From the NCBI RefSeq assembly GCF_005938625.1, contig NZ_VCNJ01000024.1, positions 228,259-292,258 on the forward strand: 64,000 nt of DNA. Direction: 5' to 3'. The stretch is from Pseudomonas fluorescens (GTDB lineage Bacteria > Pseudomonadota > Gammaproteobacteria > Pseudomonadales > Pseudomonadaceae). The notes under the pieces are model-generated. The model was not told where the DNA came from, did no database searches, and saw only the letters and a list, made by a program, of their open reading frames with translations. Below, in pieces: positions 42,132 through 50,651 of the stretch (positions within the stretch are counted from its first letter, which is position 1; every line of letters starts with the position of its first letter). The translations under genes and the position numbers were made by a program.

Positions 42132-45100
42132 TTAACGAATCTCTACGCCCTGCCCTTCCATCATCATCAGCAACAACTTCTGGCTGACTGGATCGTTAGG
42201 CACGAGCCCACGAAGGCCATTGAAAACGCCTGTCATGTACTCTTGGTCTGCACGGCGGGAGTCCGTACCGGATGCACCAAAGGCGTTGTAGCCGACCTGT
42301 CCGACGCTGGAGAGAACCCCATAAGCCGGGACTTGTTCAGCCACCCGACCGAGTACCGCTGTGGTCCGGTCGTCCTTCGTTGCGCTGTACTTCATGGCAC
42401 CTTGCGGACGTTGCTCTTTTGGGCCCCGTGGGAGAATCGAGGAACGGACCATTGCGGCCTGATCGAATCCTAAAGGTGCCGCGACGATGTTCACCAAGCC
42501 CAAGGGAGCGCCTATGTGGGAACTGCGTGACACAGCCGCATAGGCCAACATGTTGGGATCAAGAGATTGCTTTAGGAACTTCTCACGCTGATCCTTGGGC
42601 ATCCCTGCCGCTTGGCTGTACTTCATTGCGACGTAGCCAGACACAGCCAGACCGGTCGAAAGGACAGCCTGCATGGTTTGGTCAATCGCTCGCCCATTCT
42701 TGGTCGCATCGTGATAGCCACGGATCAGCCTGGAGTTGACTGAGCGCATCGTGAAGTTCTTGAACTGCATCGCCATCTTCACGCCAGCGCCGTAGGCCTC
42801 GGTGTCCGTCGAAGAGAATTTGTGAGGCCGTAGAATTGTTTCATCAGCGATCTTATCGCCCATGCGCCAGAGGTCCATTGTCCGAGGATCACGCTGGAAA
42901 GCTGCACGATCAGTGACCTTGTAGGACCCGTCAGGCTGCTTCTTCACGTAGTTCGCAATGAGGTCCTTCATCCCGGCGAATTGCTCAGGCGTGATCGACA
43001 TCGACTTCAAGCGTTCAGCATCAAAGAGCTTCGACGTACGGCCGGCCACGACATGATTCACGAAGTCTGAAAGGACCCCTTGACGGCCCGCGTCTGCGAT
43101 GTAGTTGGAGGACTCAGTTAGGAACTTGGTGAATGGAGACCACGCCGCTGCCTCCTGTGTGCCGTACTTGATTGTCCCCACGACCTGAGCGAGCGTCGGG
43201 TTGGTATTCGCATGGTCTCTTAGGCGCTGAATGATGTCCTGACGAGTTGGGCGAATGTGGTTATCCAACTCACGCCCGAAGACCATCAGATGCATGTCAG
43301 CAAGATCGTTAGGCTTAATATTGGAACCCCATGTGGTCATGTCCTTCAGGAGCGGGATACCCTTCAGGAGCATCCGTGTATGCCCCTTGGTCACCATTGC
43401 GGCAACCTCAGTGATGGACTGGACACCCATGTAGGCATTCTTCGCAAAGAAACTCATGTCTGTCAGGGAACGAGCGGCAGTCGCAAGCGCGCCTTCAGGG
43501 TCTCGACGTGCCCGCCCTGTCAGAATCTTTACGGACTCTTCGAGGGCCTTACGCTCGGATGCCACAGGGGTTTTCACCTTAGTGATGTCGTGGAGGAGTT
43601 CCGCTGTGGTTCTCCCTGTAGCACCCATGATCCCAATGTCACCATTAACACGGCGGTCATAGCTTGGAGTGATGCGTGATAGATCGAACTCACGAAGGTC
43701 ATTAACTGCGAACTGAGAACCATCCGACAAAGGTACGGCCATGTCTGAATCAAACAGGTGGCGTCCTTCGAGGAAGTTGTTGGAGGCCAGCTCCATAGAG
43801 CCGGGGATGCTTCCTTGGTCACTCAGGGATAGAAGGTTCGACGCGTCGAAGTCTTCCGACTTAGCGACACCGAAAGCCTTCCGAGTGGCGTAGTCCTCTA
43901 CCAGCTCATCCAAGATTTCTTCACGAAGCTTCACGGCGTCCACTGGCACCGGAGGCTTCTTACCGACCGGCTTGGGCATCCGCGCCTTCAGCTCTTCCTC
44001 AACAGCAGCCTTCAGGTAGTTATCGACACGAGATTTGACATGAGGGCGAGCCGCATAGCTGGCCAACCACGATTCCTTAATGGCGTTCTGAAGGCCGTCC
44101 TGACCGCCAAACTTTTGAAGGTGAAGGTTCTTGGCGGCGCTCGAATAGATGTTAGGAATGTAGGAACCAGCGTGACGCGTCTCGGGCAATACAGGGCGAG
44201 CCTTGCGGTTGCCAAACTGAGCCGGTGCGGCCAGATAGTCACCCTTGAGGTCGTAGTGGCTCTTAACGGTGTCCATAAGCTTTCGCTCGCCTGCTGTGAG
44301 TTGAGTCAGCTTGTTACCCGACACCTCCTCAATGGCCTCAGCGACACGGCGAAACGCACGCTCAATGTGAGCCTGACGGCCACCATCGGTCATTGCATAA
44401 CTCGGGTCCTTGATGGCCTCCAAGACCTCTTCCGACATCTTGTTGTAGGTCACATGGTCCTGACCTTGGATTCGCTCAATGATGTCCGAAGCGGTAGCCC
44501 CGAACTTACCGTTAGAGCCCGTGACGGTCCCTGTAGGAGAGCGGAACAACTGGCTACCAATCGCCAAAACATCAGGGCTTTCAGAGCGATTCAGCGTGTA
44601 GCCTATCTCTGTAAAGCCACCCATTGAGACGCCTTTGGCAGCACGATCAGGCATGACCTCAGCGGCCTCAGCCAGAAGCTTAGGATTGAGGGGATTGGTG
44701 GCTGAGAGGATTGAGCCGTCTTGCAGGCGAACAGCGCCCGGCTCGCTCGGATGATCCACGTAGGTGACGCCAAGTGCTTCTTTAGGCTCCTCACCGGCCA
44801 TCCATGGGAAACGTGAAGGGTCTTCCTGACCCAACTGACGGGCTGTCTCGCGGGCCTCCAAGCGCATGCTCTGAGCTGCAAAATCGTTAAAGTCAGGCTC
44901 CATCTCAGGATGAAGGCTAACGCGTTCGTTAGGTAAAGCAGACTCGCCATGCCGTGCAAGAATCGCCTCAATATCCCCGTCAGCCATCTCAGGACGTGGG
45001 GCACTTTTAGACGCGGCTCTAAAAGCTTTATCAAAGAGAACTGTAGCGCCTGCACCAAATAGGGCCCCACCAACCAATGCGGTTCCATAGTGGCCCTCAA

Positions 45101-46244
45101 TACCCGTCATGTTTTCTCGAAGACGCTCAGACGCCACGGCGGCAGCGCCTGAATACATTGCACCTTGCGCAACACGGGAGATGAGACGGAGACCTGAAGT
45201 CCCAGGCAGCGGCACGTAGGTCATTGGGTCGAGGCCAGCTCCTGCAAACCCGCTCACAATTTGCGAGCCCGTACCTGTCGCGTAGATGCGCCGCTCGTAC
45301 TCCATGTTTTCCTTTGCCATGGCGACGGCGCTTGGCAGATTGGCCCGATTGCCTTTGGCGTAGTCCTGCACGAAGCTGAAGTATTGAGGATCTACACCTT
45401 CCCTGCGGATCGTGTCGTAATCCTCAGCGGTCCACTGAGAGTTGTCTGTAGAGCTAACCCATTCGAGCGGGTCATGATCTTCCTGTGTGGCATAGCGGAA
45501 AATCGAGGCCATCGGAGAAGTCGCCAGTGCGGCAGCAGTAGCATCACCCAAGCCCTCAAAGGTGTCCTTATCGGGCTTCCCAATGTGGTCTTTGAGCGTG
45601 ATGTAGTCCTGTTGCGTTTGCGGCGCTGTACCGCCATCAAGATTCATGTTCCCCAGTTGGGGCAGGTTTTCACCTACACGAACCTTCGAGGTTGCCGCCA
45701 CACCCTGAGTTGCTTCCTCAAAGGTGACGGCTTGAGCCTTTGGGTTGATGCCGGGATTGGTCACCTCCTGCGCATCGAACCACTGACGAGATGGCGAATC
45801 ACCGGAAACGTCCAGCAGCTTGCGCATGTAGTTCTGCCCTTCTGGACTGATCTTCGTGAAGTCACCTGTGTCCAGCGCAGCCAATTGCGGAGAACCTAAA
45901 CGGCCCTGACCTTGGTTGTAGGCCAATGCGGTTTTCAGCAAGTCGCCCTTATAGGCACCACTGAGGTCTTTGAGGTGACGTGCAATTGCAGGGACTGCTT
46001 TCTGCGGGTCCATACGATCTTCAGGAGTCATTAAGCCGTAGGCTTTACCGGTCAGCTCTGTGAACTGTCCGAGACCCAAAGGGCCTTTAGGAGATTTGGC
46101 GGTTGGCTCAAAGCTGGATTCGTTAAAAATCAGCTTATGCATGAAGTCGAAGGGGATGTTGTTGCGGTCAGCTTCTTGTCGAATCAGGCTGTCGTATGGC
46201 GTGCCTTGGGCCTTCACCGATGCGTAATCGTAGTTGGTTGTCAT
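42132..46244 (-). CDS. T7 gp16-like internal core protein with lytic transglycosylase domain
   Basis: 1370 residues from the ATG at 46244 (AAAGGAAAA upstream); a GTG at 46286 is less likely. T7 gp16 has 1318. The N-terminus is an SLT domain with Glu42 in IFNESSF, GPLGLGQFT and ALAYNQGQGRLGSPQL, matching T7 (TESRF, GPLGMMQFT, ALAYNQGEGRLGNPQL). Further blocks such as MRLEARETAR, RSPTGTVTGSNGKFGATASDI and SATNPLNPKLL also match T7. In T7 it is ejected into the cell, opens the peptidoglycan and pulls in the first DNA. The gene precedes gp13 and gp14 here, the reverse of T7. Confidence 0.93.
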   Translation of the reverse strand: MTTNYDYASVKAQGTPYDSLIRQEADRNNIPFDFMHKLIFNESSFEPTAKSPKGPLGLGQFTELTGKAYGLMTPEDRMDPQKAVPAIARHLKDLSGAYKGDLLKTALAYNQGQGRLGSPQLAALDTGDFTKISPEGQNYMRKLLDVSGDSPSRQWFDAQEVTNPGINPKAQAVTFEEATQGVAATSKVRVGENLPQLGNMNLDGGTAPQTQQDYITLKDHIGKPDKDTFEGLGDATAAALATSPMASIFRYATQEDHDPLEWVSSTDNSQWTAEDYDTIRREGVDPQYFSFVQDYAKGNRANLPSAVAMAKENMEYERRIYATGTGSQIVSGFAGAGLDPMTYVPLPGTSGLRLISRVAQGAMYSGAAAVASERLRENMTGIEGHYGTALVGGALFGAGATVLFDKAFRAASKSAPRPEMADGDIEAILARHGESALPNERVSLHPEMEPDFNDFAAQSMRLEARETARQLGQEDPSRFPWMAGEEPKEALGVTYVDHPSEPGAVRLQDGSILSATNPLNPKLLAEAAEVMPDRAAKGVSMGGFTEIGYTLNRSESPDVLAIGSQLFRSPTGTVTGSNGKFGATASDIIERIQGQDHVTYNKMSEEVLEAIKDPSYAMTDGGRQAHIERAFRRVAEAIEEVSGNKLTQLTAGERKLMDTVKSHYDLKGDYLAAPAQFGNRKARPVLPETRHAGSYIPNIYSSAAKNLHLQKFGGQDGLQNAIKESWLASYAARPHVKSRVDNYLKAAVEEELKARMPKPVGKKPPVPVDAVKLREEILDELVEDYATRKAFGVAKSEDFDASNLLSLSDQGSIPGSMELASNNFLEGRHLFDSDMAVPLSDGSQFAVNDLREFDLSRITPSYDRRVNGDIGIMGATGRTTAELLHDITKVKTPVASERKALEESVKILTGRARRDPEGALATAARSLTDMSFFAKNAYMGVQSITEVAAMVTKGHTRMLLKGIPLLKDMTTWGSNIKPNDLADMHLMVFGRELDNHIRPTRQDIIQRLRDHANTNPTLAQVVGTIKYGTQEAAAWSPFTKFLTESSNYIADAGRQGVLSDFVNHVVAGRTSKLFDAERLKSMSITPEQFAGMKDLIANYVKKQPDGSYKVTDRAAFQRDPRTMDLWRMGDKIADETILRPHKFSSTDTEAYGAGVKMAMQFKNFTMRSVNSRLIRGYHDATKNGRAIDQTMQAVLSTGLAVSGYVAMKYSQAAGMPKDQREKFLKQSLDPNMLAYAAVSRSSHIGAPLGLVNIVAAPLGFDQAAMVRSSILPRGPKEQRPQGAMKYSATKDDRTTAVLGRVAEQVPAYGVLSSVGQVGYNAFGASGTDSRRADQEYMTGVFNGLRGLVPNDPVSQKLLLMMMEGQGVEIR

Positions 46245-46261
46245 TTGAGTATTTTTCCTTT

Positions 46262-46342
46262 TGTCTGACTTCCCGCCGACCTCCACGACCAGTTCAAAGC
46301 GCCCACACTCAGGGCTCCGGCATGGTTCGGAAAGTCAGACAG
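46262..46342 (-). repeat. inverted repeat framing the gp16 leader
   Basis: TGTCTGACTTCCC (46262-46274) is an inverted copy of GGAAAGTCAGACA (46329-46341), 54 bases apart. The transcript leader of the gp16-like gene could fold into one long stem here. In T7, RNase III sites precede several genes; whether this is such a site is inference. The 13-base repeat copy 2 (46275-46287) lies at the edge. Confidence 0.55.
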
Positions 46343-46405
46343 AAAGAAGCTTTGAATGATGGTTCACTCTCTGGCGGTCGGGCCTGAGAAGCGGTGCATT
46401 TGCGT

Positions 46406-46924
46406 TTATTGGTTTCTGGCGTATTTGCCGTGATGCCGCTTTCGAACTTGATCGAGGTAGTTCGTTGCTGTACGTATTGATGCAAGTACAGCGCGGTGTA
46501 CGCCACTATCAAGTGTCACCTGAGCCTGATACATACCGTTCGGTAGTTTGCTGACCCCTTTAGGAAGATCACCTTTCCCACGTTTACGCGCATTTCGTAA
46601 GTTTTCCTTATTGGTGCAGCACCGCAGATTGCTAACGTGATTGTTCGATATATCGCCGTCAATATGATCCACAACCAAGGGCCCTGGGTCCTCGGCTGTA
46701 TGCATAAAGTAGACGACTCGATTTGTTCGGTAATGAAGGTTCTTGAATTTGAATCGGTAGTAACCTTCACGGTCCCTACTTAGAACAGGGCCTATTTTTC
46801 CGTTCTTGCCGCCTCCTGCTTTTATGCGAGAGAGCCCCGAAGGACTGCCGGCGTCGATTTTGAAGTTATCGAGCAATTTGCTTAGCTCGGGCATGGGGAG
46901 GTTTCGATTTTCTGTCTGGTTCAT
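46406..46924 (-). CDS. HNH homing-type endonuclease with AP2-like C-terminus
   Basis: 172 residues. The HNH core is VVDHIDGDISNNHVSNLRCCTNKENLRNA (about 90-118). The C-terminal LPNGMYQAQVTLDSGVHRAVLASIRTATNYLDQVR fits an AP2-like DNA-binding module. Free-standing enzymes of this sort are common between genes of T7-like phages. It sits between the antirepressor and the gp16-like gene, just downstream of a candidate phage promoter. ATG at 46924 with GAGGGCA upstream. Confidence 0.88.
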   Translation of the reverse strand: MNQTENRNLPMPELSKLLDNFKIDAGSPSGLSRIKAGGGKNGKIGPVLSRDREGYYRFKFKNLHYRTNRVVYFMHTAEDPGPLVVDHIDGDISNNHVSNLRCCTNKENLRNARKRGKGDLPKGVSKLPNGMYQAQVTLDSGVHRAVLASIRTATNYLDQVRKRHHGKYARNQ

Positions 46925-46954
46925 TGAGTGCCCTCACGGTGTCCTGACGGGATG

Positions 46955-47518
46955 TCATCGCTTATAGTGGGGGTCTATATTTGGTGTCTTGACTTTACTC
47001 AAAGCACTACATGATGTGTTCGACAGCATGGCTTTTAGCTGACTAACCTCACTCGTGAGATTGCTTACGCCTTCACGCAGGGTCTTCAGCTCATCCATCA
47101 CGCTCTGCGCGATTGGATTGGTGGACTGTTCGGCGTCGTACTTGCCTGTCTTGCGGATGGTCGGTAAGACCTCTTCAGTGACCCACTTACGGAACGGCTC
47201 AGAGGCCGGTGAACGACTGCGCAAGAGCATCTGATAGACCATCGGTTCATCCAGTAGCGAAGTAGCTGCGTGGTACGCACGTCCGTTAGCCGCCTTGGGT
47301 ATCTCTCCTACCTGATTGCTGTAGGAGACAATTGTTTCCCCGAGGGTGCGGTGCATAGAGCAGGCCTTGCTTGCCTTGAAGTTGCCCACAGCGCTACTCG
47401 GGTTTTTCAAGCCAGCCGCACGGGCTACCTGAGTGGCGACAAACAGTAAATCGTGTCCCGGATGGCCGGTCAGAACGTCCAGCTCGATGCCCATGAAATT
47501 GCGTTTTTCAAATTGCAC
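46955..47518 (-). CDS. BRO-N family antirepressor
   Basis: 187 residues using the GTG at 47518; the first ATG is eight codons later. The BRO-N domain begins RNFMGIELDVLTGHPGHDLLFVATQVARAAGL and includes LLDEPMVYQMLLRSRSPASEPFRKWVTEEVLP. A short coiled-coil tail (LKTLREGVSNLTSEVSQLKAML) follows. BRO-N proteins act as prophage antirepressors or DNA-binding regulators. Its presence suggests a switch between quiescence and induction, though I see no matching repressor gene in the element. Confidence 0.85.
   Translation of the reverse strand: MQFEKRNFMGIELDVLTGHPGHDLLFVATQVARAAGLKNPSSAVGNFKASKACSMHRTLGETIVSYSNQVGEIPKAANGRAYHAATSLLDEPMVYQMLLRSRSPASEPFRKWVTEEVLPTIRKTGKYDAEQSTNPIAQSVMDELKTLREGVSNLTSEVSQLKAMLSNTSCSALSKVKTPNIDPHYKR
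46957..46979 (-). promoter_or_regulatory. candidate single-subunit phage RNAP promoter upstream of HNH-gp16-gp13-gp14
   Basis: The minus-strand site contains CCCACTATAAGC, identical to the core at 40691-40713. About 13 of the first 16 positions agree with the gh-1 consensus as I recall it (TAAAAACCCTCACT start). It overlaps the last codons of the antirepressor gene and would start RNA about 30 bases before the HNH gene. Confidence 0.5.
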
Positions 47519-47591
47519 CTTGGGACGCTGTTTGTGCGTGATAAAATTTCGCTAAAGAGTAGAGTGCAATATCAAGCAGCCATAACAAGAT

Positions 47592-48539
47592 GTGATGACA
47601 AATAAGTTTGGAGAAAGCATGAGTCACGGCCCTACACACATTCCGCCCAGAGGCATCTGTATATATTGCAAGCGCTCAGGATTGCGACTGACAGATGAGC
47701 ACATCTTGCCATATTTTATAGGTGGCGCTCACGTACTTAAAGAAGCAAGCTGTGATGATTGCGCAAGGATAACGTCAAGCTTTGAGCGTGATGTTTCGAG
47801 GGAGCTATGGGGAGATGCAAGAATAGCCTTCGATGCACCTTCCCGCCGAAAAAAGAAGCGACCAAAAGCAATCCTAATGCCGGATCAATACAATCCTGGT
47901 GAATATCTTCGCATTCCTGCTGAAGAATATCCTGCGGCTATGGTGTTTTATCGAATGCCTAAAGCAGGAATACTGCAAGGGGTCTCCGAGGAGGTCGATT
48001 TATCAGGGGGCTGGCAATTTTGCTCACCTGTGGACACAGATAAAATAGAAAAGTTTACGGTTAAATATGGCCAGCGCCCCGTTATGAAGTTTAGGCACGT
48101 CCCAGAAAGCTTTGCGCGTCTTCTGGCTAAAATAGCTTATGGTCAAACATTATGTTCGCTTGACCCTGACGATTTCCGACCAGTTTGCGTCCCGTACATT
48201 CTTGGCCAGAAGAAAAACCTTTCTTATATCGTGGGAGGAAGATGGAGCTATCCTGAGATAACCCCTGAATTAGGATATGAGATGAGGACTAATTGCATTA
48301 AATTTCCGGGGAGAATGTTGATTATTGTCGAAATCAGAATCCTTCCTAATACTGGGACTCCGGCTTATCACGTTTTGGTAGGCGATGTTGAGGGAGAAAC
48401 AGAGTCCAATAGAGTCTTCAAAAAAGTCGAAGCAACTTACTCAGTCGAAGTCACGGATATAAATGCATATAAGCCACTGGAGGATGATACGTTCCACTGG
48501 ATGCCCTCAAGGTGGCCTCTACCTGCTTGGGGACTGTAA
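47592..48539 (+). CDS. HNH-type endonuclease-like protein (AT-rich cargo)
   Basis: 315 residues. The N-terminus has a Cys4/His module: CIYCKRSG, DEHILPYFIGGAH and CDDC (about 23-58), the pattern of HNH endonucleases with a zinc-stabilised fold. The remaining 250 residues match no family I recognise. The gene is clearly lower in GC than its neighbours and faces the opposite way. It may be a defence or restriction nuclease carried as cargo; that is inference. ATG at 47592, a second Met follows. Confidence 0.65.
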   Translation: MMTNKFGESMSHGPTHIPPRGICIYCKRSGLRLTDEHILPYFIGGAHVLKEASCDDCARITSSFERDVSRELWGDARIAFDAPSRRKKKRPKAILMPDQYNPGEYLRIPAEEYPAAMVFYRMPKAGILQGVSEEVDLSGGWQFCSPVDTDKIEKFTVKYGQRPVMKFRHVPESFARLLAKIAYGQTLCSLDPDDFRPVCVPYILGQKKNLSYIVGGRWSYPEITPELGYEMRTNCIKFPGRMLIIVEIRILPNTGTPAYHVLVGDVEGETESNRVFKKVEATYSVEVTDINAYKPLEDDTFHWMPSRWPLPAWGL

Positions 48540-48544
48540 AGCCG

Positions 48545-48889
48545 TTATTTTCTGTTACCTTTGAAAGGCCGTATGGCATCAACAAGCGCCGCACGGTCGC
48601 CAGTATGTCTCGCCCTCAAAACCACACCCAATGCAGCATCACGGGTCAACTGAGTGAACACAAACTGCCTCTTAAAAGAATCTTCATAAAAAGCTTCCTG
48701 CGCAACCACGGCACCGCCAACCAGACTCCAAGTGGTCAAGCCTTCAGGGCCTTCCACACTTTCGAACAGACCCAATTCAACGAATTCGTTAAGGGCTGCA
48801 GTTAGGCTTACCTTGAGGTCTACATGACGTCTCTTAGGTGTCGCCTTTGCAATAGCGAGGCTATCGGTTACGAAGTGTGGAGCCGGCAT
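48545..48889 (-). CDS. small phage hypothetical protein
   Basis: 114 residues (MPAPHFVTDSLAIAKATPKRRHVDLK...). Its middle, LKVSLTAALNEFVELGLFESVEGPEGLTTWSLVGGAVV, looks like a winged-helix-type unit, and the tail is basic (RPFKGNRK). I do not recognise a family. Six bases from the convergent HNH-like gene. Its upstream gap (48890-49004) has three copies of a TACGAT/TATGATCG-like motif that could be operator sites. Confidence 0.6.
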   Translation of the reverse strand: MPAPHFVTDSLAIAKATPKRRHVDLKVSLTAALNEFVELGLFESVEGPEGLTTWSLVGGAVVAQEAFYEDSFKRQFVFTQLTRDAALGVVLRARHTGDRAALVDAIRPFKGNRK

Positions 48890-49004
48890 AGAGGTATTCC
48901 TTAGGTAGCGTTAAGTCACCCAAGATATACGATCTTCGCTCACATACGATATTAATTTTACTTGATATGATCGTGACTCAGTTTATTACACGATACTTTT
49001 CGAA

Positions 49005-49313
49005 CTAACAGATACGCACAGCTACATATTTAGGCAATTCATCAGCCCGAGACACGGCATATTTAGCATCGCTTCCTACAGCCGTGCGGGTCAGTGCTTG
49101 GATCATGCTGTGTACATTTTCCTGCTCCGCACCTTCCGCATCGTGGGGGACCTCAAATATTTCTGTGAACGTTGCACCACGATCAGTCCAAGAACGCTTA
49201 GCGACCCATTTCCACGTACCTTTTCCACAAATATCATAGTCATCGCTAAATTCCATCGAAACATAGATGGCTGGCTCAGAGGTGTCGATAACAGTCACGG
49301 CGGAAGTTGTCAT
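49005..49313 (-). CDS. small phage hypothetical protein (early gene candidate)
   Basis: 102 residues, acidic in the middle, no cysteine pairs or membrane segment (MTTSAVTVIDTSEPAIYVSMEFSDDYDICGKGTWKWVAKRSW...). No family recognised. It has the best host-type promoter of the element just upstream, as expected for an early gene that changes the host. Confidence 0.6.
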   Translation of the reverse strand: MTTSAVTVIDTSEPAIYVSMEFSDDYDICGKGTWKWVAKRSWTDRGATFTEIFEVPHDAEGAEQENVHSMIQALTRTAVGSDAKYAVSRADELPKYVAVRIC

Positions 49314-49349
49314 TGCGGTATGTCTCGTTAACCTTGAAGAAGAGACCTG

Positions 49350-49378
49350 ACTATACGAACATTATTCACATACGTCAA
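49350..49378 (-). promoter_or_regulatory. strong host sigma-70 promoter
   Basis: On the minus strand TTGACG (49378-49373) and TATAGT (49355-49350) are exactly 17 bases apart. Start of the 102-residue gene is 37 bases downstream of the -10. The rest of the 285-base gap upstream (to 49598) shows no gene. Confidence 0.7.
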
Positions 49379-49598
49379 CGACCACTGCTCACACACCTCC
49401 CATTCCCTCGTCCTCTTTGGGCCTCTATTACTCCCTGCGCTTATTCGAGCATCAATCGAGCCCTGATTACCGGGTTTCGCCCTTATCAAAATTCAGTTGG
49501 ACGTGATGTCCTTCCGTTTTAGTGGATTTTTGCTGAGGTCTTTGAGGTGCCGCCAAGGGCCGCTGAATGAAACCCTTCCCTTGCGGGTGACTGGGAGG

Positions 49599-50651
49599 CT
49601 AACGCGGCGTCTGTGTTGCAATAGAAGCGAGCCACGGCAAAGCCTTAACCAAGGCATCACTCGCGGGGTCTGCTACTTCATAGCCGCCCTCGACGATCTC
49701 GTCACGCCATACATCATCAAAACCGTTACTGTCGGTTTCGACCAGTTTAATCAACATTACGCTGTCAATTTGAAGCTTCACGGATGCGCCGGCCACGTTG
49801 GACCAGCCATAAGGAAACAGGGAGAAGCGGACCTTCAGTTCAGAACCACCAGAGATGGCCGGGACGTTCTCGATGCGCTTGCCTTTGGCGTCAACGACCT
49901 TGAGGACCAGCGGCTTGGACTCTTGGGTCTTGGTGTCGATATACGACGCATAGCCCTTAATCTTGAACGTCACAGTGCCGTCATCATTCTCAAAGAACGG
50001 CATGTCACCCTCATAGGGTTCTTGGAGTTGTCTACCGTTCTGCGACTCAGCGCGAAGAGCTGGCCCATCTTTCTCGAACTGCTTCATCAGTGCCGCATAG
50101 TTGGCTTCATGAGCCTTGACGATCTCGTCGATAATCGGCTGAGCATCAGCGGACGAACAAGTGATGTTCACCTTGTATTCACCACGTGGATTGCCGAATC
50201 CCTTTTCAGGGTTGCCATAGTCGGGTTTATGAATCGAGCAATGCGGCTCAGCGATACCGCGTGGCGTGAAGTGGAAGTCTTTATTGATCCACACTCGCCC
50301 AGCCCGACCAGAATTTTGTAGGCCACTCGGTGCTGATTCCTGAAGCTTTTCAGGGACAGTCCTGTAAGCCGCCATGGAGGTTTCCCCGTGTGCAGCAGCT
50401 AAACACCGCTGTGTGATGTCAGGTAGACGTGCCCTAAGCTGCTTCCAAGTAGCTGAAGATCTTTCGAGGTGATACTTGGCCAGGCGCTTCAAGATGTCCT
50501 TGGTGATTCCGGTAGCCACGGTTTTATCAATGGTACGGAGTGAAAAGGTAATGCTATCCGACTTGACCCCGCGAACCCGCAACCGCAGGTAGTAAACCTT
50601 GTTACGCCTGTACAAGTAAGGACTCGCCAAAACAGTCCCTAACACAGTCAT
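49599..50651 (-). CDS. T7 gp2.5-like ssDNA-binding protein fused to an integrase-type N-terminal domain
   Basis: 350 residues; T7 gp2.5 has 232. Residues 1-80 (SPYLYRRNKVYYLRLRVRG...) are a paralogue of the N-terminal domain of the adjacent integrase (KPYHFRRNGIYYMRLRVTG), a DUF6538-like DNA-binding module. From about residue 125 it follows gp2.5 closely: EPHCSIHKPDYGNPEKGFGNPRG, PYEGDMPFFENDDGT and VAGASVKLQIDSVMLIKL. The C-terminus ends ALPWLASIATQTPR and lacks the acidic tail with terminal Phe that T7 gp2.5 uses to bind the polymerase and primase-helicase. ATG overlaps the integrase stop (ATGA), so translation is probably coupled. Confidence 0.9.
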   Translation of the reverse strand: MTVLGTVLASPYLYRRNKVYYLRLRVRGVKSDSITFSLRTIDKTVATGITKDILKRLAKYHLERSSATWKQLRARLPDITQRCLAAAHGETSMAAYRTVPEKLQESAPSGLQNSGRAGRVWINKDFHFTPRGIAEPHCSIHKPDYGNPEKGFGNPRGEYKVNITCSSADAQPIIDEIVKAHEANYAALMKQFEKDGPALRAESQNGRQLQEPYEGDMPFFENDDGTVTFKIKGYASYIDTKTQESKPLVLKVVDAKGKRIENVPAISGGSELKVRFSLFPYGWSNVAGASVKLQIDSVMLIKLVETDSNGFDDVWRDEIVEGGYEVADPASDALVKALPWLASIATQTPR

